The position numbers and the translations under genes are program-made. This document shows positions 51,276 through 61,540 of a DNA stretch of 64,000 bases, piece after piece. Source of the DNA: Oscillospiraceae bacterium (GTDB taxonomy: Bacteria; Bacillota; Clostridia; Saccharofermentanales; Saccharofermentanaceae); NCBI GenBank assembly GCA_902788505.1, contig CADAKH010000006.1, positions 23,536 to 87,535 on the forward strand. Direction: 5' to 3'. The first letter of the stretch is position 1. Each line of letters starts with the position of its first letter. Under the pieces are notes generated by a model, which saw only the letters and a program-made list of their open reading frames with translations, was not told where the DNA came from and did not search any database.

Positions 51276-51986
51276 ATGACTGATTATTCAAACTTAGAAA
51301 AAGATCTGGGATATACCTTCAAGGACAAGTCTGTTCTTGAAACAGCGTTTACGCACACCACCTATGTTTTCGAGACCGGAAGAGGACATTGGGAGTCCAA
51401 TCAGAGACTTGAGTTTATCGGTGATGCCGTATTGGACGTTGTTGTCGGACAGATGCTTTACGAGTTAAAGCCTCAGGCTGATGAAGGATATCTCTCCAAA
51501 ATGAGAAGTGTCTCTGTCTGTGAGAAGTCTTTTGCCGAAGTAGCAAGGAAACTGCATTTGGGAGATTATCTCCTTCTCGGAAAAGGCGAAGCCCAAAACG
51601 GAGGCAATGACAAGGATTCGACGCTCGCAGACTGCTTTGAGTCTGTTATTGCGGCGGTATATTTTGACGGCGGATTTGAGCAGGCCAGAAAATGTATCTT
51701 GAAAAATCTTACCGAAACCGTTCAGAAAGCTGTTAACGGCGAGATCTTCCTGGATTACAAGAGCAGACTGCTCGAACTCGCGCAGACAAGAGGCTTCCAG
51801 CACAAGATCAGATTCGAAGTGACCGGAGAGAGAGGCCCTGCGCACATGAAGGAATTTGACGTCAGTGTATATTCGGATGAGGTGCTTCTCGCGAGTGCCA
51901 CCGGACACAGCAAGAAGGATGCCGAGCAGAAGTGTGCCGAAAAGGGTATAAAGGAGTATATGAGCCTTTATCCCGAGAGGGTCTGA
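51276..51986 (+). CDS. rnc: Ribonuclease III, 236 aa
   Basis: It cleaves double-stranded RNA in rRNA processing and mRNA turnover. The catalytic signature QRLEFIGDAVLD (about residues 43-54) and a C-terminal double-stranded RNA-binding domain (about 160-230, with ASATGHSKKDAEQ) are present. I place the start at 51276, after the terminator hairpin; no good Shine-Dalgarno sequence is visible, so expression may be low. The hairpin at 62373 in front of pnp is a possible substrate. Confidence 0.93.
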   Translation: MTDYSNLEKDLGYTFKDKSVLETAFTHTTYVFETGRGHWESNQRLEFIGDAVLDVVVGQMLYELKPQADEGYLSKMRSVSVCEKSFAEVARKLHLGDYLLLGKGEAQNGGNDKDSTLADCFESVIAAVYFDGGFEQARKCILKNLTETVQKAVNGEIFLDYKSRLLELAQTRGFQHKIRFEVTGERGPAHMKEFDVSVYSDEVLLASATGHSKKDAEQKCAEKGIKEYMSLYPERV

Positions 51987-52068
51987 ACAGATTGTCCTCC
52001 AAAAAGGTCCTGTTTGAGTTATAATGCTTGGGTGATAATTTTCTAAACAAGACGGAACTGACGACTAA

Positions 52069-55000
52069 ATGTATCTGAAAAAATTGGAGCTTCAGGGATT
52101 CAAATCCTTCCCCGACTATACGTGTATCGACTTTGACCGCGGTCTTACGGCCGTGGTTGGTCCTAACGGAAGCGGTAAATCCAATATCAGTGATGCTGTC
52201 CGCTGGGTCTTGGGCGAACAGAGCGTCAAGCAGCTCCGTGGCGGCAAGATGGAAGACGTCATCTTCAACGGTACTACCGCAAGACGTTCCATGAACTATG
52301 CCGAAGTATCCATTACTTTCGACAATTCCGACGGATATATCGATTACGGTTTTCCTGAGATCTGTATTACAAGAAGACTTTACAGATCCGGTGAATCCGA
52401 ATACCAGATCAATAAAGTCAATTGCAGACTTAAGGATATTACCGTCCTTTTTCTTGATACGGGTCTCGGCCGTGACGGCTATTCACTTGTAGGTCAGGGC
52501 CGAGTTGACGATATCCTTTCCACCAAGTCCGAAGACAGAAGAAGAGTTATTGAGGAAGCTTCAGGTATCGTAAAGTACCGCGTCCGTAAGGACGAGGCTC
52601 AGAGAAAGCTTACAAGTACCGAGCAGAATCTTGTAAGAATCAATGACATCTTAGGTGAACTTGAAGAACGCAAGGGACCTCTCGAAGAACAGGCCGGAAA
52701 GGCCCGTAAGTTCAATGAGAACTACGAGGAGCTAAAAAGACTCGAGACATCTCTTCTCGTACATAAGATCACTGAAGCCAATAAAGAGATGGGCGATTCA
52801 GCCGGTCTTAAAGAACAGCTCGAGAAAGAGATCAAAGAGCGTGAAGATGAGTATCTCAAACTCAGAAAGAGCCACCAGGAGATAATCGACAAGAGTGAAG
52901 CCCTGGATAACGAGATCGAGGACAGGCGACAGGAGCTTTCCGACCTGACCGAGTATGAGCACGAAGCCCAGACTGACAAGAAGGTCTCTATTGAAAGACT
53001 TAATCAGACCAACCAGAGAATCGAAGAACTCAAGTCTGATATGGAATCAACAGATGAGACTGTTGCAAAACTCACCACCGAACTTAATGAGAAGAAGGCT
53101 AAGGCCGACAGTCTCTTAAAAGAAGCTGATGAAGCCAAGACTTTAAGCGAGACACTTGATAAGGAACGTCTTGCCAAGTTCGAAGAATATGAGTCCAGCC
53201 GTAAAGAGGCAGGCAAGGCCGATTCCAAGGTGAAGGCTAAGACGGAAGAGCTTTTCGAGACAAGGAAGAAGCTCACTGAGTGCCAGGCAGGAATCTCTGC
53301 TCTCGATGACAAGATCAAAGAGATGCAGGAAGCAAGAAGCTCTTCCGAGAGCGGCAAGGCTGAGCTGTCCTCAAAACTTGAAGAAGAAGAGAAGGCTTTA
53401 GCCGATATCCGTAAGATAAAGGGCGAAGTAACCGGTGATATAGATTCACGCAATAAAAAACTCGAGGAATTGAGAAAGAAACAGGATGAACTCAACCAGT
53501 TCTTCGAAGTAAATAACAGAAAGCTTTCAGCTGAGGAATCAAAGCTCAAGACATTGAAAGATGTCGACAGGGCGAAAGAAGGTTATCAGGAATCTGTTAA
53601 GCGTCTCGTTGAATTTGCTGAAACAGACAGATCGGTTAAGAGACTTATGGTCGGCATTCTTGGTGACCTTATCGAAACAGATTCAAAGTATGAGACGGCA
53701 ATCGAGACTGCTCTCGGCAATTCGCTCAACAATATCGTTACAAAGAGCGAGTCTGATGCGGCAGAGCTCATCAGCGTATTGAAGGAGAGAAGACTCGGAA
53801 GAGTTACATTCCTTCCTATTGAGAACATCAATGCAAGATATATCGACGGGGATGATTTAAGAAAAGCAAAAGGCGTCAACGGCTATATCGGCGTTGCATC
53901 TGACCTTGTTAAGAGTTCCCGTGACCTTGAAGATATCGTCTCCAACCTATTGGGAAGGATACTTGTCGCAAATGACCTTGATGCCGCAAGATCTATCGCT
54001 TCCAGAACAGGGCGTGCCTATAAGGTAATGACACTTGAAGGCGACTCGGTCAATCCGGGAGGATCTCTTACGGGCGGATCTTTGAGAAAGACCGGTGCCG
54101 GCACGGGTATCCTCGGACGAAAAGCCGAGATCGAATCACTTACAAAGAGTGTTGCAGAATTGGAGACCAAGCTTGCCGATTCCGAAGATCAGCGTCAGGA
54201 AGTTGACGACGGTATCGGAACTTTGAAGCGCGAGCTTGCACAGCTCGGTGAGCAGCTCAAGTTCTATCAGCTTGAGGAAGTTAAAGCCGAAGGTGAATAC
54301 AACAATACAAAAACAAGGCTTGAAGAGACCGAAGAGACACTTGCAAACTTCGATGAGAATATGCAGTCGGTATCCAAGTCCAAGTTAAGACTGGAAGAAG
54401 ATCTTGAAGAACTGTCCCGTATCGAGAATGACATCAACGGGGAACTTCATGATTATCAGGATGAGATAGCCGAACAGCAGAAACTCTCGGAAGAGCAGGC
54501 AGTAAAGCTCGAACAGATCGTTGCCAAGGTCAGAGAGGCGGCATCCCTTGCGGAGCGAAAGCTTACCGAAAGAAGCGGTATCCTGGATCTTGCAGGTCAT
54601 ATCAAGAAGCAGATCGAAGAGGCAAGACAGGGCAGAGACAAGTTTGATTCAGCCATAAGTGAAGCGAAAGAGACAGTTAGCAGCATCACAAAGGAGATCA
54701 ATGATCTTGATGCCAAGCTCGATGAAAACGGCAAGCAGCAGAAGATATTGGAAGCAAAGATTGCAGAGCTTTTCGAGAAGAGATCTGCAGTATCAGGCGA
54801 CCTTTCTTCGTTTGGTGACAGACTTGCAGCAAGCGGCAATGAGATCAATGAACTCCAGACAAAGCTTAACAACCATGTCTCCAAGTATGACAAGATAATC
54901 TTCGAGATCGACCAGAACAAGAACAGGCTCTGGGAAGATTACGAGACTACCTATGACAATATTAAGGATTCTGTAGAACCTGTTACCAAGATCGGTGAGC

Positions 55001-55638
55001 AGACAAAGAGGATCCAGACACTTAAGAATGCGATCAAGGCATTGGGCCCTGTCAATCTCGGCGCTCTCCAGGAATTTTCGGAGCTTTCCGAAAGACTCGA
55101 GTTCATGACCAAGCAGAGAGATGACATCGAAGCTGCCAAGAAGGATCTTGAACAGGTAATAGAAGATCTCTTAAACAAGATGAGAGCAGAATTTACAGAG
55201 CACTTCGATACGATCAACAGCAACTTCAGCCAGGTCTTCACGGATCTGTTCGGAGGCGGTACTGCGGAGATCGTTCTAGGCAATGATTCGGAGGATGTTC
55301 TTGAATGCGCTATTGATATCAAGGCACAGCCTCCGGGAAAGAAACTTCAGAATCTTTCACTCCTTTCAGGTGGTGAGCGCTGCCTGACTGCGATAGGCCT
55401 TCTTTTCGCGATCCAGGAATTGAAGCCTTCACCGTTCGTTATTCTTGACGAGGTTGAGGCTGCGCTGGATGACGTTAATATCACGAGATTTACGGACTTC
55501 GTAAGAAGACATTCGGTCAAGTCTCAGTTCATTCTTGTTACACACCGTAAGGGTACGATGGAAGCGTGCGACCAGATGTACGGCGTTACGATGGCCGAGC
55601 GCGGTGTATCAAAGATACTTTCAATGGAGCTTAAATAA
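52069..55638 (+). CDS. smc: Chromosome segregation ATPase SMC, 1189 aa
   Basis: The DNA-organising ATPase of the condensin complex. Walker A is GPNGSGKSN (about residues 33-41). Long coiled coils (about 170-500 and 670-1020) flank a glycine-containing hinge (about 520-640), and the ABC signature [14 protein letters not shown] and Walker [14 protein letters not shown] are at the C-terminus. Length and layout are standard. No clear ribosome site precedes the ATG. The stop overlaps the ftsY start by one base. Confidence 0.97.
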   Translation: MYLKKLELQGFKSFPDYTCIDFDRGLTAVVGPNGSGKSNISDAVRWVLGEQSVKQLRGGKMEDVIFNGTTARRSMNYAEVSITFDNSDGYIDYGFPEICITRRLYRSGESEYQINKVNCRLKDITVLFLDTGLGRDGYSLVGQGRVDDILSTKSEDRRRVIEEASGIVKYRVRKDEAQRKLTSTEQNLVRINDILGELEERKGPLEEQAGKARKFNENYEELKRLETSLLVHKITEANKEMGDSAGLKEQLEKEIKEREDEYLKLRKSHQEIIDKSEALDNEIEDRRQELSDLTEYEHEAQTDKKVSIERLNQTNQRIEELKSDMESTDETVAKLTTELNEKKAKADSLLKEADEAKTLSETLDKERLAKFEEYESSRKEAGKADSKVKAKTEELFETRKKLTECQAGISALDDKIKEMQEARSSSESGKAELSSKLEEEEKALADIRKIKGEVTGDIDSRNKKLEELRKKQDELNQFFEVNNRKLSAEESKLKTLKDVDRAKEGYQESVKRLVEFAETDRSVKRLMVGILGDLIETDSKYETAIETALGNSLNNIVTKSESDAAELISVLKERRLGRVTFLPIENINARYIDGDDLRKAKGVNGYIGVASDLVKSSRDLEDIVSNLLGRILVANDLDAARSIASRTGRAYKVMTLEGDSVNPGGSLTGGSLRKTGAGTGILGRKAEIESLTKSVAELETKLADSEDQRQEVDDGIGTLKRELAQLGEQLKFYQLEEVKAEGEYNNTKTRLEETEETLANFDENMQSVSKSKLRLEEDLEELSRIENDINGELHDYQDEIAEQQKLSEEQAVKLEQIVAKVREAASLAERKLTERSGILDLAGHIKKQIEEARQGRDKFDSAISEAKETVSSITKEINDLDAKLDENGKQQKILEAKIAELFEKRSAVSGDLSSFGDRLAASGNEINELQTKLNNHVSKYDKIIFEIDQNKNRLWEDYETTYDNIKDSVEPVTKIGEQTKRIQTLKNAIKALGPVNLGALQEFSELSERLEFMTKQRDDIEAAKKDLEQVIEDLLNKMRAEFTEHFDTINSNFSQVFTDLFGGGTAEIVLGNDSEDVLECAIDIKAQPPGKKLQNLSLLSGGERCLTAIGLLFAIQELKPSPFVILDEVEAALDDVNITRFTDFVRRHSVKSQFILVTHRKGTMEACDQMYGVTMAERGVSKILSMELK

Positions 55639-56552
55639 TGGGATTAGCTGATCTGTTTAAAAGAGGACTCGAAAAAACAAGGAACTTCTTTGCCGGAAGT
55701 TTTACAAAGCTTGCAGCTTCAAGCGGACGTTTTGACGAGGATATGCTCGATGAACTCGAAGAACTCCTGATAAGAGCCGACTGCGGTGTTCAGGCCAGCG
55801 ATGACATTATGGACAGGGTCAAGGAGAATATCCGTAAGACCGGTGACGACAGCAAGGAAGCAGTCCTTGCATCCGTAAAAGAGAGAATGCTTGAGATCTT
55901 GGGTGAGCCTCAGACTGTCGAGATCGAACCCGGCAAGCTCAACATCATTCTCATGATCGGTGTTAACGGCACAGGTAAGACGACCACTTCAGGCAAGCTT
56001 GCCGCCAGATATAAGAAGGAAGGCAAAAAAGTTCTCATGGCAGCATGTGACACATTCCGTGCGGCTGCAGTAGGCCAGCTCAAGACATGGGGCGAGAAAA
56101 CGGGAACGGCAGTTATTGCCCAGGAGCAGGAGGGAGCAGATCCGGCTTCCGTTGTTTTCGATGCCGTCCATGCGGCACAGGCAAGAGGAACCGACGTCCT
56201 TCTCGTTGATACTGCCGGGCGTCTCCACAATAAAAAGAATCTCATGGAGGAGCTCGCAAAGATCAGACGTGTTATCGAGAGAGAAGCGCCTGATGCGGTC
56301 ATCAAGTCACTTCTCATCATTGATGCCACAACAGGCCAGAATGCCGTCATACAGGCTGAAGGCTTCGGCGAAGTAACAGGTCTTGATTATGTCGGCATAA
56401 CCAAGCTCGACGGCAGTGCAAAGGGCGGTGTAGCTATCGCGGTTGCATACCAGTCAGGCAAGCCTATTGTTCTTGCAGGTTTGGGTGAGAGCGTGGAAGA
56501 TCTTGCGGATTTTGACCCTGAATTATTTGTTGATTCACTCGTACAAGAATAA
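55638..56552 (+). CDS. ftsY: Signal recognition particle receptor FtsY, 304 aa
   Basis: The GTPase that docks the signal recognition particle at the membrane. Visible are the NG domain with P-loop GVNGTGKTTTSGKLA, DTAGRLHNKKNLMEEL (G3), TKLDGSAKGG (G4/G5) and the conserved GLGESVEDLADF end. The acidic N-terminal A domain of longer FtsY proteins is absent, as in many Gram-positives. It is cotranscribed with smc (ATAATG overlap). Confidence 0.95.
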   Translation: MGLADLFKRGLEKTRNFFAGSFTKLAASSGRFDEDMLDELEELLIRADCGVQASDDIMDRVKENIRKTGDDSKEAVLASVKERMLEILGEPQTVEIEPGKLNIILMIGVNGTGKTTTSGKLAARYKKEGKKVLMAACDTFRAAAVGQLKTWGEKTGTAVIAQEQEGADPASVVFDAVHAAQARGTDVLLVDTAGRLHNKKNLMEELAKIRRVIEREAPDAVIKSLLIIDATTGQNAVIQAEGFGEVTGLDYVGITKLDGSAKGGVAIAVAYQSGKPIVLAGLGESVEDLADFDPELFVDSLVQE

Positions 56553-56598
56553 TCCGTAAAAATCGCCATTTTATACGAAAAATTCGCTATTGTTTTGA

Positions 56599-56627
56599 TT
56601 GTCAAAGAAATTATTTATATGTATAAT
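56599..56627 (+). promoter_or_regulatory. hppA promoter
   Basis: TTGTCA (56599-56604), a 17-base spacer and TATAAT (56622-56627). The 80-base leader contains a GGGCAT/ATGCCC hairpin at 56644-56665. Confidence 0.82.
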
Positions 56628-56715
56628 TTTTGAGTTTGCAATGGGGCATTGTTTTTGTCATGCCCGAAAGCTTCATAAAATCTATATCTAAATTCTTAAG
56701 AGAGGGGCCCGGTAT

Positions 56716-58860
56716 ATGTCATTATTAACATCTTCCTGGTTAATCGTACTCGGCGTAGTAGTGCTTGCACTTATCTACGTTGTGTTCAATTACTTCCGTA
56801 TTAAGAAGATGCCCGAAGGAACAGCTGACATGATCGAATTGTCAGGTATCATCCGTTCCGGCGCGCAGACATTCCTTAAGACGGAGTTCAAGAGCATCGC
56901 CATCGTGGTTGCTGTTGTTGCTGTTATCTTCACACTTTGTGTTGAGAAGACAAGTGGTATCACATTCCTTATTGGTGCCTTGATGAGTTCCATCGTTTGC
57001 GTTCTTGGTATGCAGAGCGCAACTTACGCTAACGTTCGTACTTCGAACAAAGCAAGAGAGAGCCTTTCGATCGGTGAGACAGTTAAGGTTGCTCTTTGCG
57101 GCGGTTCAATCTCCGGCCTTGCAGTTCAGGGCTTCGGTATGTTGGGCTTCCTCGCAGTTCTTCTTTGCTTCGGCGGCGTAAAGCATGATGCAGAAAGTTC
57201 AGGTCTTCTTATTAAGGCACTTACTTGCAACCCCTACATCATGAGAATTTCAACATATTCTTTGGGATGCTCCATCGTTGCTATGTTTAACCGTGTTGCC
57301 GGCGGTAACTACACAAAGGCAGCAGACATTTCTTCAGATATCCTTGGTAAGCTCAGACATGACCTTCCTGAGGATGACTCAAGAATCCCGAACACTATCG
57401 CAGACTTCATCGGTGATAACGTAAACGATATCGCCGGTAACTGTTCAGACCTTTTGGAGTCATTCGTTGCTACAATGTCAGCTTCTCTTATGATCTCCGT
57501 TACACTCTTCAAGACAGCTCTTGCAGAAGGTGAGACACAGATCACAGACGCTACATTCAACGCTACGATCCTTTTCCCTGTCATCCTCGCAGGCTGCGGC
57601 CTTGTAGGATGCCTTATCGGTCTTGGACTTGCTAACATCAAGAAGATGGGTGACAATCCGTCAAAAGAGCTCGACCTCTCTACATGGATCTCTGCCGGCT
57701 GCACAATCGTTTTCGGAGGTGTTGCTTCTTATTTCATCTTCAAGGACGTTCCTCTCTATAATGAATTCAAGCTCGGCTGGGCTTCTCCCTGGGTTTCATC
57801 CATCATGGGAATCGTTTCAGGTATTGCTATCGGTATCATTACTGAGTACTACACATCTACTGATCATAAGCCTACACAGAAGATCGCTGAGATGTGCACA
57901 GAGGGTGAGGCTTTCGTTGTTACAAAGGGTGACGCTGTCGGTTCAAGATCAGTTCTTCTCCCTGTACTCGTTATCATCATCGCTTTGATCGTATCAGGTA
58001 TCACCGGCGGTTCTTACGGTATCGCAATCTCCGCTCTCGGTATGCTCGCATTCGTTGGTGCTACAGTTTCTATCGATGCTTTCGGTCCTATCGCAGATAA
58101 CGCAGGCGGTCTTGCAGAAGCTTGCCACCTCGCACCTGACGTTCGTAAGATCACAGATAAGCTCGACGCAGTTGGTAATACAACAGCTGCTATCGGTAAG
58201 GGCTTCGCTATCGGTTCTGCTGCATTCGCTACAGTATCCCTCATCATGGCATACGTAGGCAGCTATTCCGGTGATGTTGCAGTTCCTGTACTTAACTTCG
58301 CTACATTCTTCGTAGTTGCAGGTGGTATCCTCGGTGGTGCTCTTGTTGAATACTTCTGCGCTATCCTTACAGATAACACAATCGACGCAGCTAAGATCAT
58401 GGCTGATGTCGGTGACAAGCAGATGACACAGGAAGTCCTTGAAGGCAAGGCTAAGCCTGACTACAACATGATGATCGCTATGGCTGCTAAGGAAGCTATC
58501 CGCAGAATGGTAGTTCCTTCAGTTCTCGCTCTCCTCATTCCTGTAATCGGCGGCTTCCTCCTTGGACCTGAGTTCGTAGGCGGTATCCTCGTTGGTGCTA
58601 CTATCGTTGCTATCCCGAGAGCTATCTTCATGGGTAACTCCGGCGGTGCATTCGACAACGCTAAGAAGTACATTGAGCAGGGCATGCTCAAGGGCCACGC
58701 AAAGGGATCTCCTGCACACAAGGCAGCTGTTACCGGTGATACGATCGGTGATACACGTAAGGACGTTGTAGGCGTTGCTCTGGACATCTTCATCAAGCTT
58801 ATGTCCACAGTTGCAAACACAATTACTCCTATCATCAGCAGATATCACATCTTCAAGTAA
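56716..58860 (+). CDS. hppA: Membrane-bound ion-translocating pyrophosphatase, 714 aa
   Basis: About sixteen helices; it hydrolyses pyrophosphate to pump Na+ or H+. Family motifs are present but altered: DISSDILGK for the usual DVGADLVGK (about residues 203-212), GDNVNDIAG for GDNVGDVAG, and GDTIGDTRKD for GDTVGDPFKD near the C-terminus. The metal-binding aspartates and lysines are kept. GNTTAAIGKG has Ala where K+-independent enzymes have Lys, so it should be K+-dependent. H+ versus Na+ specificity cannot be read by eye. Codon use suggests very high expression. It has its own promoter and terminator. Confidence 0.93.
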   Translation: MSLLTSSWLIVLGVVVLALIYVVFNYFRIKKMPEGTADMIELSGIIRSGAQTFLKTEFKSIAIVVAVVAVIFTLCVEKTSGITFLIGALMSSIVCVLGMQSATYANVRTSNKARESLSIGETVKVALCGGSISGLAVQGFGMLGFLAVLLCFGGVKHDAESSGLLIKALTCNPYIMRISTYSLGCSIVAMFNRVAGGNYTKAADISSDILGKLRHDLPEDDSRIPNTIADFIGDNVNDIAGNCSDLLESFVATMSASLMISVTLFKTALAEGETQITDATFNATILFPVILAGCGLVGCLIGLGLANIKKMGDNPSKELDLSTWISAGCTIVFGGVASYFIFKDVPLYNEFKLGWASPWVSSIMGIVSGIAIGIITEYYTSTDHKPTQKIAEMCTEGEAFVVTKGDAVGSRSVLLPVLVIIIALIVSGITGGSYGIAISALGMLAFVGATVSIDAFGPIADNAGGLAEACHLAPDVRKITDKLDAVGNTTAAIGKGFAIGSAAFATVSLIMAYVGSYSGDVAVPVLNFATFFVVAGGILGGALVEYFCAILTDNTIDAAKIMADVGDKQMTQEVLEGKAKPDYNMMIAMAAKEAIRRMVVPSVLALLIPVIGGFLLGPEFVGGILVGATIVAIPRAIFMGNSGGAFDNAKKYIEQGMLKGHAKGSPAHKAAVTGDTIGDTRKDVVGVALDIFIKLMSTVANTITPIISRYHIFK

Positions 58861-58885
58861 TAGGCTGATTATTCTTGCATATAAG

Positions 58886-58914
58886 ACGGCTGTCCTTTTG
58901 GGCAGCCGTTTTTG
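58886..58914 (+). terminator. Intrinsic terminator after hppA
   Basis: ACGGCTG-T-CC pairs with GG-G-CAGCCGT around a short T loop, followed by five T. Confidence 0.88.
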
Positions 58915-58933
58915 ATTTGAAAATGAATGATAT

Positions 58934-59029
58934 GATTTGTACCTAAAGCAGTATTTTTTCGCGTTTAGGTGCATAATATTGAGGATTTGTGTGCCTAAAT
59001 CAAAAAAATAAGCCGTTTGGGTACATAAT
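58934..59029. repeat. Two degenerate copies of an approximately 50-base inverted-repeat unit
   Basis: GATTTGTACCTAAA...TTTAGGTGCATAAT (58934-58977) is followed by GATTTGTGTGCCTAAA...TTTGGGTACATAAT (58984-59028). Within each copy the arms pair imperfectly (ACCTAAA/TTTAGGT and CCTAAA/TTTGGG). Together with the hppA terminator and the rpsO promoter this accounts for the gap 58861-59159. Confidence 0.55.
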
Positions 59030-59043
59030 CCGGGTTAAAATCC

Positions 59044-59072
59044 TTTACAAACAAGGGATCTGATGGTATCAT
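59044..59072 (+). promoter_or_regulatory. rpsO promoter
   Basis: TTTACA (59044-59049), a 17-base spacer and TATCAT (59067-59072). About 80 bases of leader follow, with TAATCG...CGATTA and CGCAG...TTGCG pairings that could be a ribosomal-protein control site. Confidence 0.7.
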
Positions 59073-59159
59073 CACCAAGTTGCCTTAATCGCAGTTTTGC
59101 GGAAGACTCCGACCCTTACCTTCGATTATGGCGTATTTATTCTAAAGGAGGAAAGATTT

Positions 59160-59426
59160 ATGTCAGCATCTTTCGACAAGCAGGCTATCATCAAGGAATA
59201 TGCACTCTCTGAGGGCGATACAGGTTCTCCGGAGGTTCAGGTTGCTCTTCTTACTTACAGAATCAATCACCTCACAGAACACCTCAAGACTCATAAGGGT
59301 GACCACCACAGCAGAAGAGGTCTTCTCATGATGGTTGGTAAGAGAAGAAACATCCTTGACTATCTTGCAGCAGTTGATATCGAGCGTTACAGAACTCTTA
59401 TTGCAAAGCTCGGCATCAGAAAGTAA
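59160..59426 (+). CDS. rpsO: Ribosomal protein S15, 88 aa
   Basis: The small-subunit protein that nucleates assembly of the central 16S rRNA domain. Family hallmarks are [26 protein letters not shown] and the C-terminal LIAKLGIRK; the length is exact. AAAGGAGGAAAG precedes the ATG at 59160. It is a single gene between a promoter and a strong terminator, with highly biased codons. Confidence 0.97.
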   Translation: MSASFDKQAIIKEYALSEGDTGSPEVQVALLTYRINHLTEHLKTHKGDHHSRRGLLMMVGKRRNILDYLAAVDIERYRTLIAKLGIRK

Positions 59427-59449
59427 TCTTTCAAACAGATTATTTCAAG

Positions 59450-59478
59450 AAGCGGTTCCTTACGGGAACCGCTTTTTT
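59450..59478 (+). terminator. Intrinsic terminator after rpsO
   Basis: AAGCGGTTCC pairs with GGAACCGCTT around a five-base loop, followed by a T-run. Confidence 0.9.
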
Positions 59479-59608
59479 CTTGCATTTTTATGCCGACAGA
59501 TCTTACACGGCCCGTCAGGAAGCAGGGCTTCAGAAGTAAAAGGCGGTTTTCTATTTATAAACAATGGGTGATATAATTTCAAAATAGGACATTCCGGGAG
59601 GTATTAAC

Positions 59609-61537
59609 ATGCTTGACGGTTATATTAGAGTGGCGGCGGCAAGCCCGAAGGTCAGAGTAGGTGACGTTGATTACAATGTTGCCGAGACAGTCAGATTTGC
59701 AAAGAAGGCTGCGGCCAAAGATTGTTCGGTCGTAGTATTCCCGGAGTTAGGACTTACCGGATATACATGCGGCGATCTGTTCCTCCAGAATACTCTGCTC
59801 GACAAGGCAATCGACGGACTTAATGAGCTCGCGGAGCAGACGGCAGATCTAAACACGGTAATAATCGTCGGCCTGCCTTATGAATTGGGCGATAAGCTTT
59901 ATAATGTCGCAGCTGTGCTTCATCAGGGTGATGTCATCGGTATCGTTCCCAAGCAGAATATCCCCAACCACTCGGAGTTCTATGAATTAAGACATTTCAC
60001 ACCCTACGACGATGAGGGAACGCTCATTGTAGGTGATGACGTTTTCTTCGGCAGGATGGTCTTCAACTGCGGAGAATTCAGCTTCGGAGTTGAGATATGC
60101 GAGGATCTCTGGGTCGCTTCAAGTCCATCTGTTGATTATGTGAGAAGAGGCGCTGAGATCATTTTTAATCTCTCGTGTTCTGATGAGATCATTGGTAAGG
60201 CGAAGTTCAGAAAAGACCTGGTCAAGATGCAGAGCGCTAAGCTCATGGCGGCTTATGTTTACTGTGATGCCGGAATAGGCGAATCTACACAGGATCTTGT
60301 TTTCGCAGGACATAATCTTATTGCGGAGAATGGCAAGATCTTAAAAGAGAGCAAGAGATTTGCAAACGATAATGAAGACGATGCAATAATCTTTGCAGAT
60401 ATCGATCTCGACAGGATCGAATCTGACAGAAGAAGGAGCAATACATTTACAAGTGATAACAGCGGTTATAACGGTGTGGATGTTGTTGAGTTTGATGTCG
60501 AGTGTCCTGATATCGAATCTGAGAGAAAGATCAGCAGAACGCCATTTGTACCTGAAGATAAGACAGATCTTGCGGAAAGATGTGAGGATATCCTCGGAAT
60601 GCAGGCAGCTGGCCTTTATACAAGACTTGGAGCTATCGGCTGCAAGAAGGCGGTGATCGGTCTTTCGGGAGGCCTTGATTCTACTTTGGCCCTTATCGTT
60701 ACCATTCATGCTTTTGATAAACTCGGTCTTGACTGCAAGAACATTATCGCGATCACTATGCCGGGCTTTGGCACGACACAGAGAACGAAGAATAATTCTA
60801 TGAATATCGCTGAGGAATACGGCTGCACGTTGCGTGAGATATCTATATCCGACGCAGTAACCCAGCACTTCAAAGATATCGGTCACGATATGGAAGTTCA
60901 CGATATTACCTATGAGAATTCGCAGGCGAGAGAACGTACACAGATCCTTATGGATGTTGCAAACCAGGAGGGCGCTATCGTAATCGGCACGGGAGACCTT
61001 TCCGAGCTAGCGTTGGGATGGGCCACGTATAACGGCGATCACATGTCCATGTACGGTGTTAACTGTTCTATCCCCAAGACTCTTGTAAGATATCTCGTAT
61101 CTTATGAATCGGCACGCACAGAAGGAAGCAATCCGTCGCTTTCAAAGGCGCTGGCGGATATCGTTGCTACACCTGTATCTCCCGAACTTCTTCCACCCAC
61201 AGAAGACGGAAAGATCTCGCAGAAAACAGAAGAGACAGTAGGACCTTATGAACTCCACGATTTCTTCCTCTACTACATGATCAGATATGGTTTTGCACCG
61301 TCAAAGATATACCGTATGGCCCTTAAGACTTTTGAAGGCGTTTACAATGCGGATACGATCTATAAGTGGGAAGAGACCTTCATCAGAAGATTCTTTGCCC
61401 AGCAATTCAAGAGATCCTGTGTGCCCGACGGACCTAAGGTCGGTACGGTATCCTTGTCTCCCAGAGGTGACTGGAGAATGCCTTCTGATGCATCAAGAAA
61501 TATCTGGCTCGACGATTTAAAGAAAGTAAAGGAATGA
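59609..61537 (+). CDS. nadE: Glutamine-dependent NAD+ synthase, 642 aa
   Basis: The last step of NAD synthesis. An N-terminal nitrilase-type glutaminase domain has the triad Glu (FPELGLTGY), Lys (VPKQNIPNH) and Cys (VEICEDLW). The C-terminal synthetase domain has the pyrophosphate loop GLSGGLDSTLAL and the conserved GTGDLSELALGW. GGGAGGT precedes the ATG. It is a full two-domain enzyme, so it can use glutamine directly. An SGNH hydrolase gene follows three bases later. Confidence 0.95.
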   Translation: MLDGYIRVAAASPKVRVGDVDYNVAETVRFAKKAAAKDCSVVVFPELGLTGYTCGDLFLQNTLLDKAIDGLNELAEQTADLNTVIIVGLPYELGDKLYNVAAVLHQGDVIGIVPKQNIPNHSEFYELRHFTPYDDEGTLIVGDDVFFGRMVFNCGEFSFGVEICEDLWVASSPSVDYVRRGAEIIFNLSCSDEIIGKAKFRKDLVKMQSAKLMAAYVYCDAGIGESTQDLVFAGHNLIAENGKILKESKRFANDNEDDAIIFADIDLDRIESDRRRSNTFTSDNSGYNGVDVVEFDVECPDIESERKISRTPFVPEDKTDLAERCEDILGMQAAGLYTRLGAIGCKKAVIGLSGGLDSTLALIVTIHAFDKLGLDCKNIIAITMPGFGTTQRTKNNSMNIAEEYGCTLREISISDAVTQHFKDIGHDMEVHDITYENSQARERTQILMDVANQEGAIVIGTGDLSELALGWATYNGDHMSMYGVNCSIPKTLVRYLVSYESARTEGSNPSLSKALADIVATPVSPELLPPTEDGKISQKTEETVGPYELHDFFLYYMIRYGFAPSKIYRMALKTFEGVYNADTIYKWEETFIRRFFAQQFKRSCVPDGPKVGTVSLSPRGDWRMPSDASRNIWLDDLKKVKE

Positions 61538-61540
61538 CAT

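Noticed and set aside
53004..53549. 181-codon Ser/Leu-rich minus-strand frame
   Set aside because: It is the mirror of the SMC coiled coil: Glu/Lys codons read backwards give Ser, Leu and Phe.
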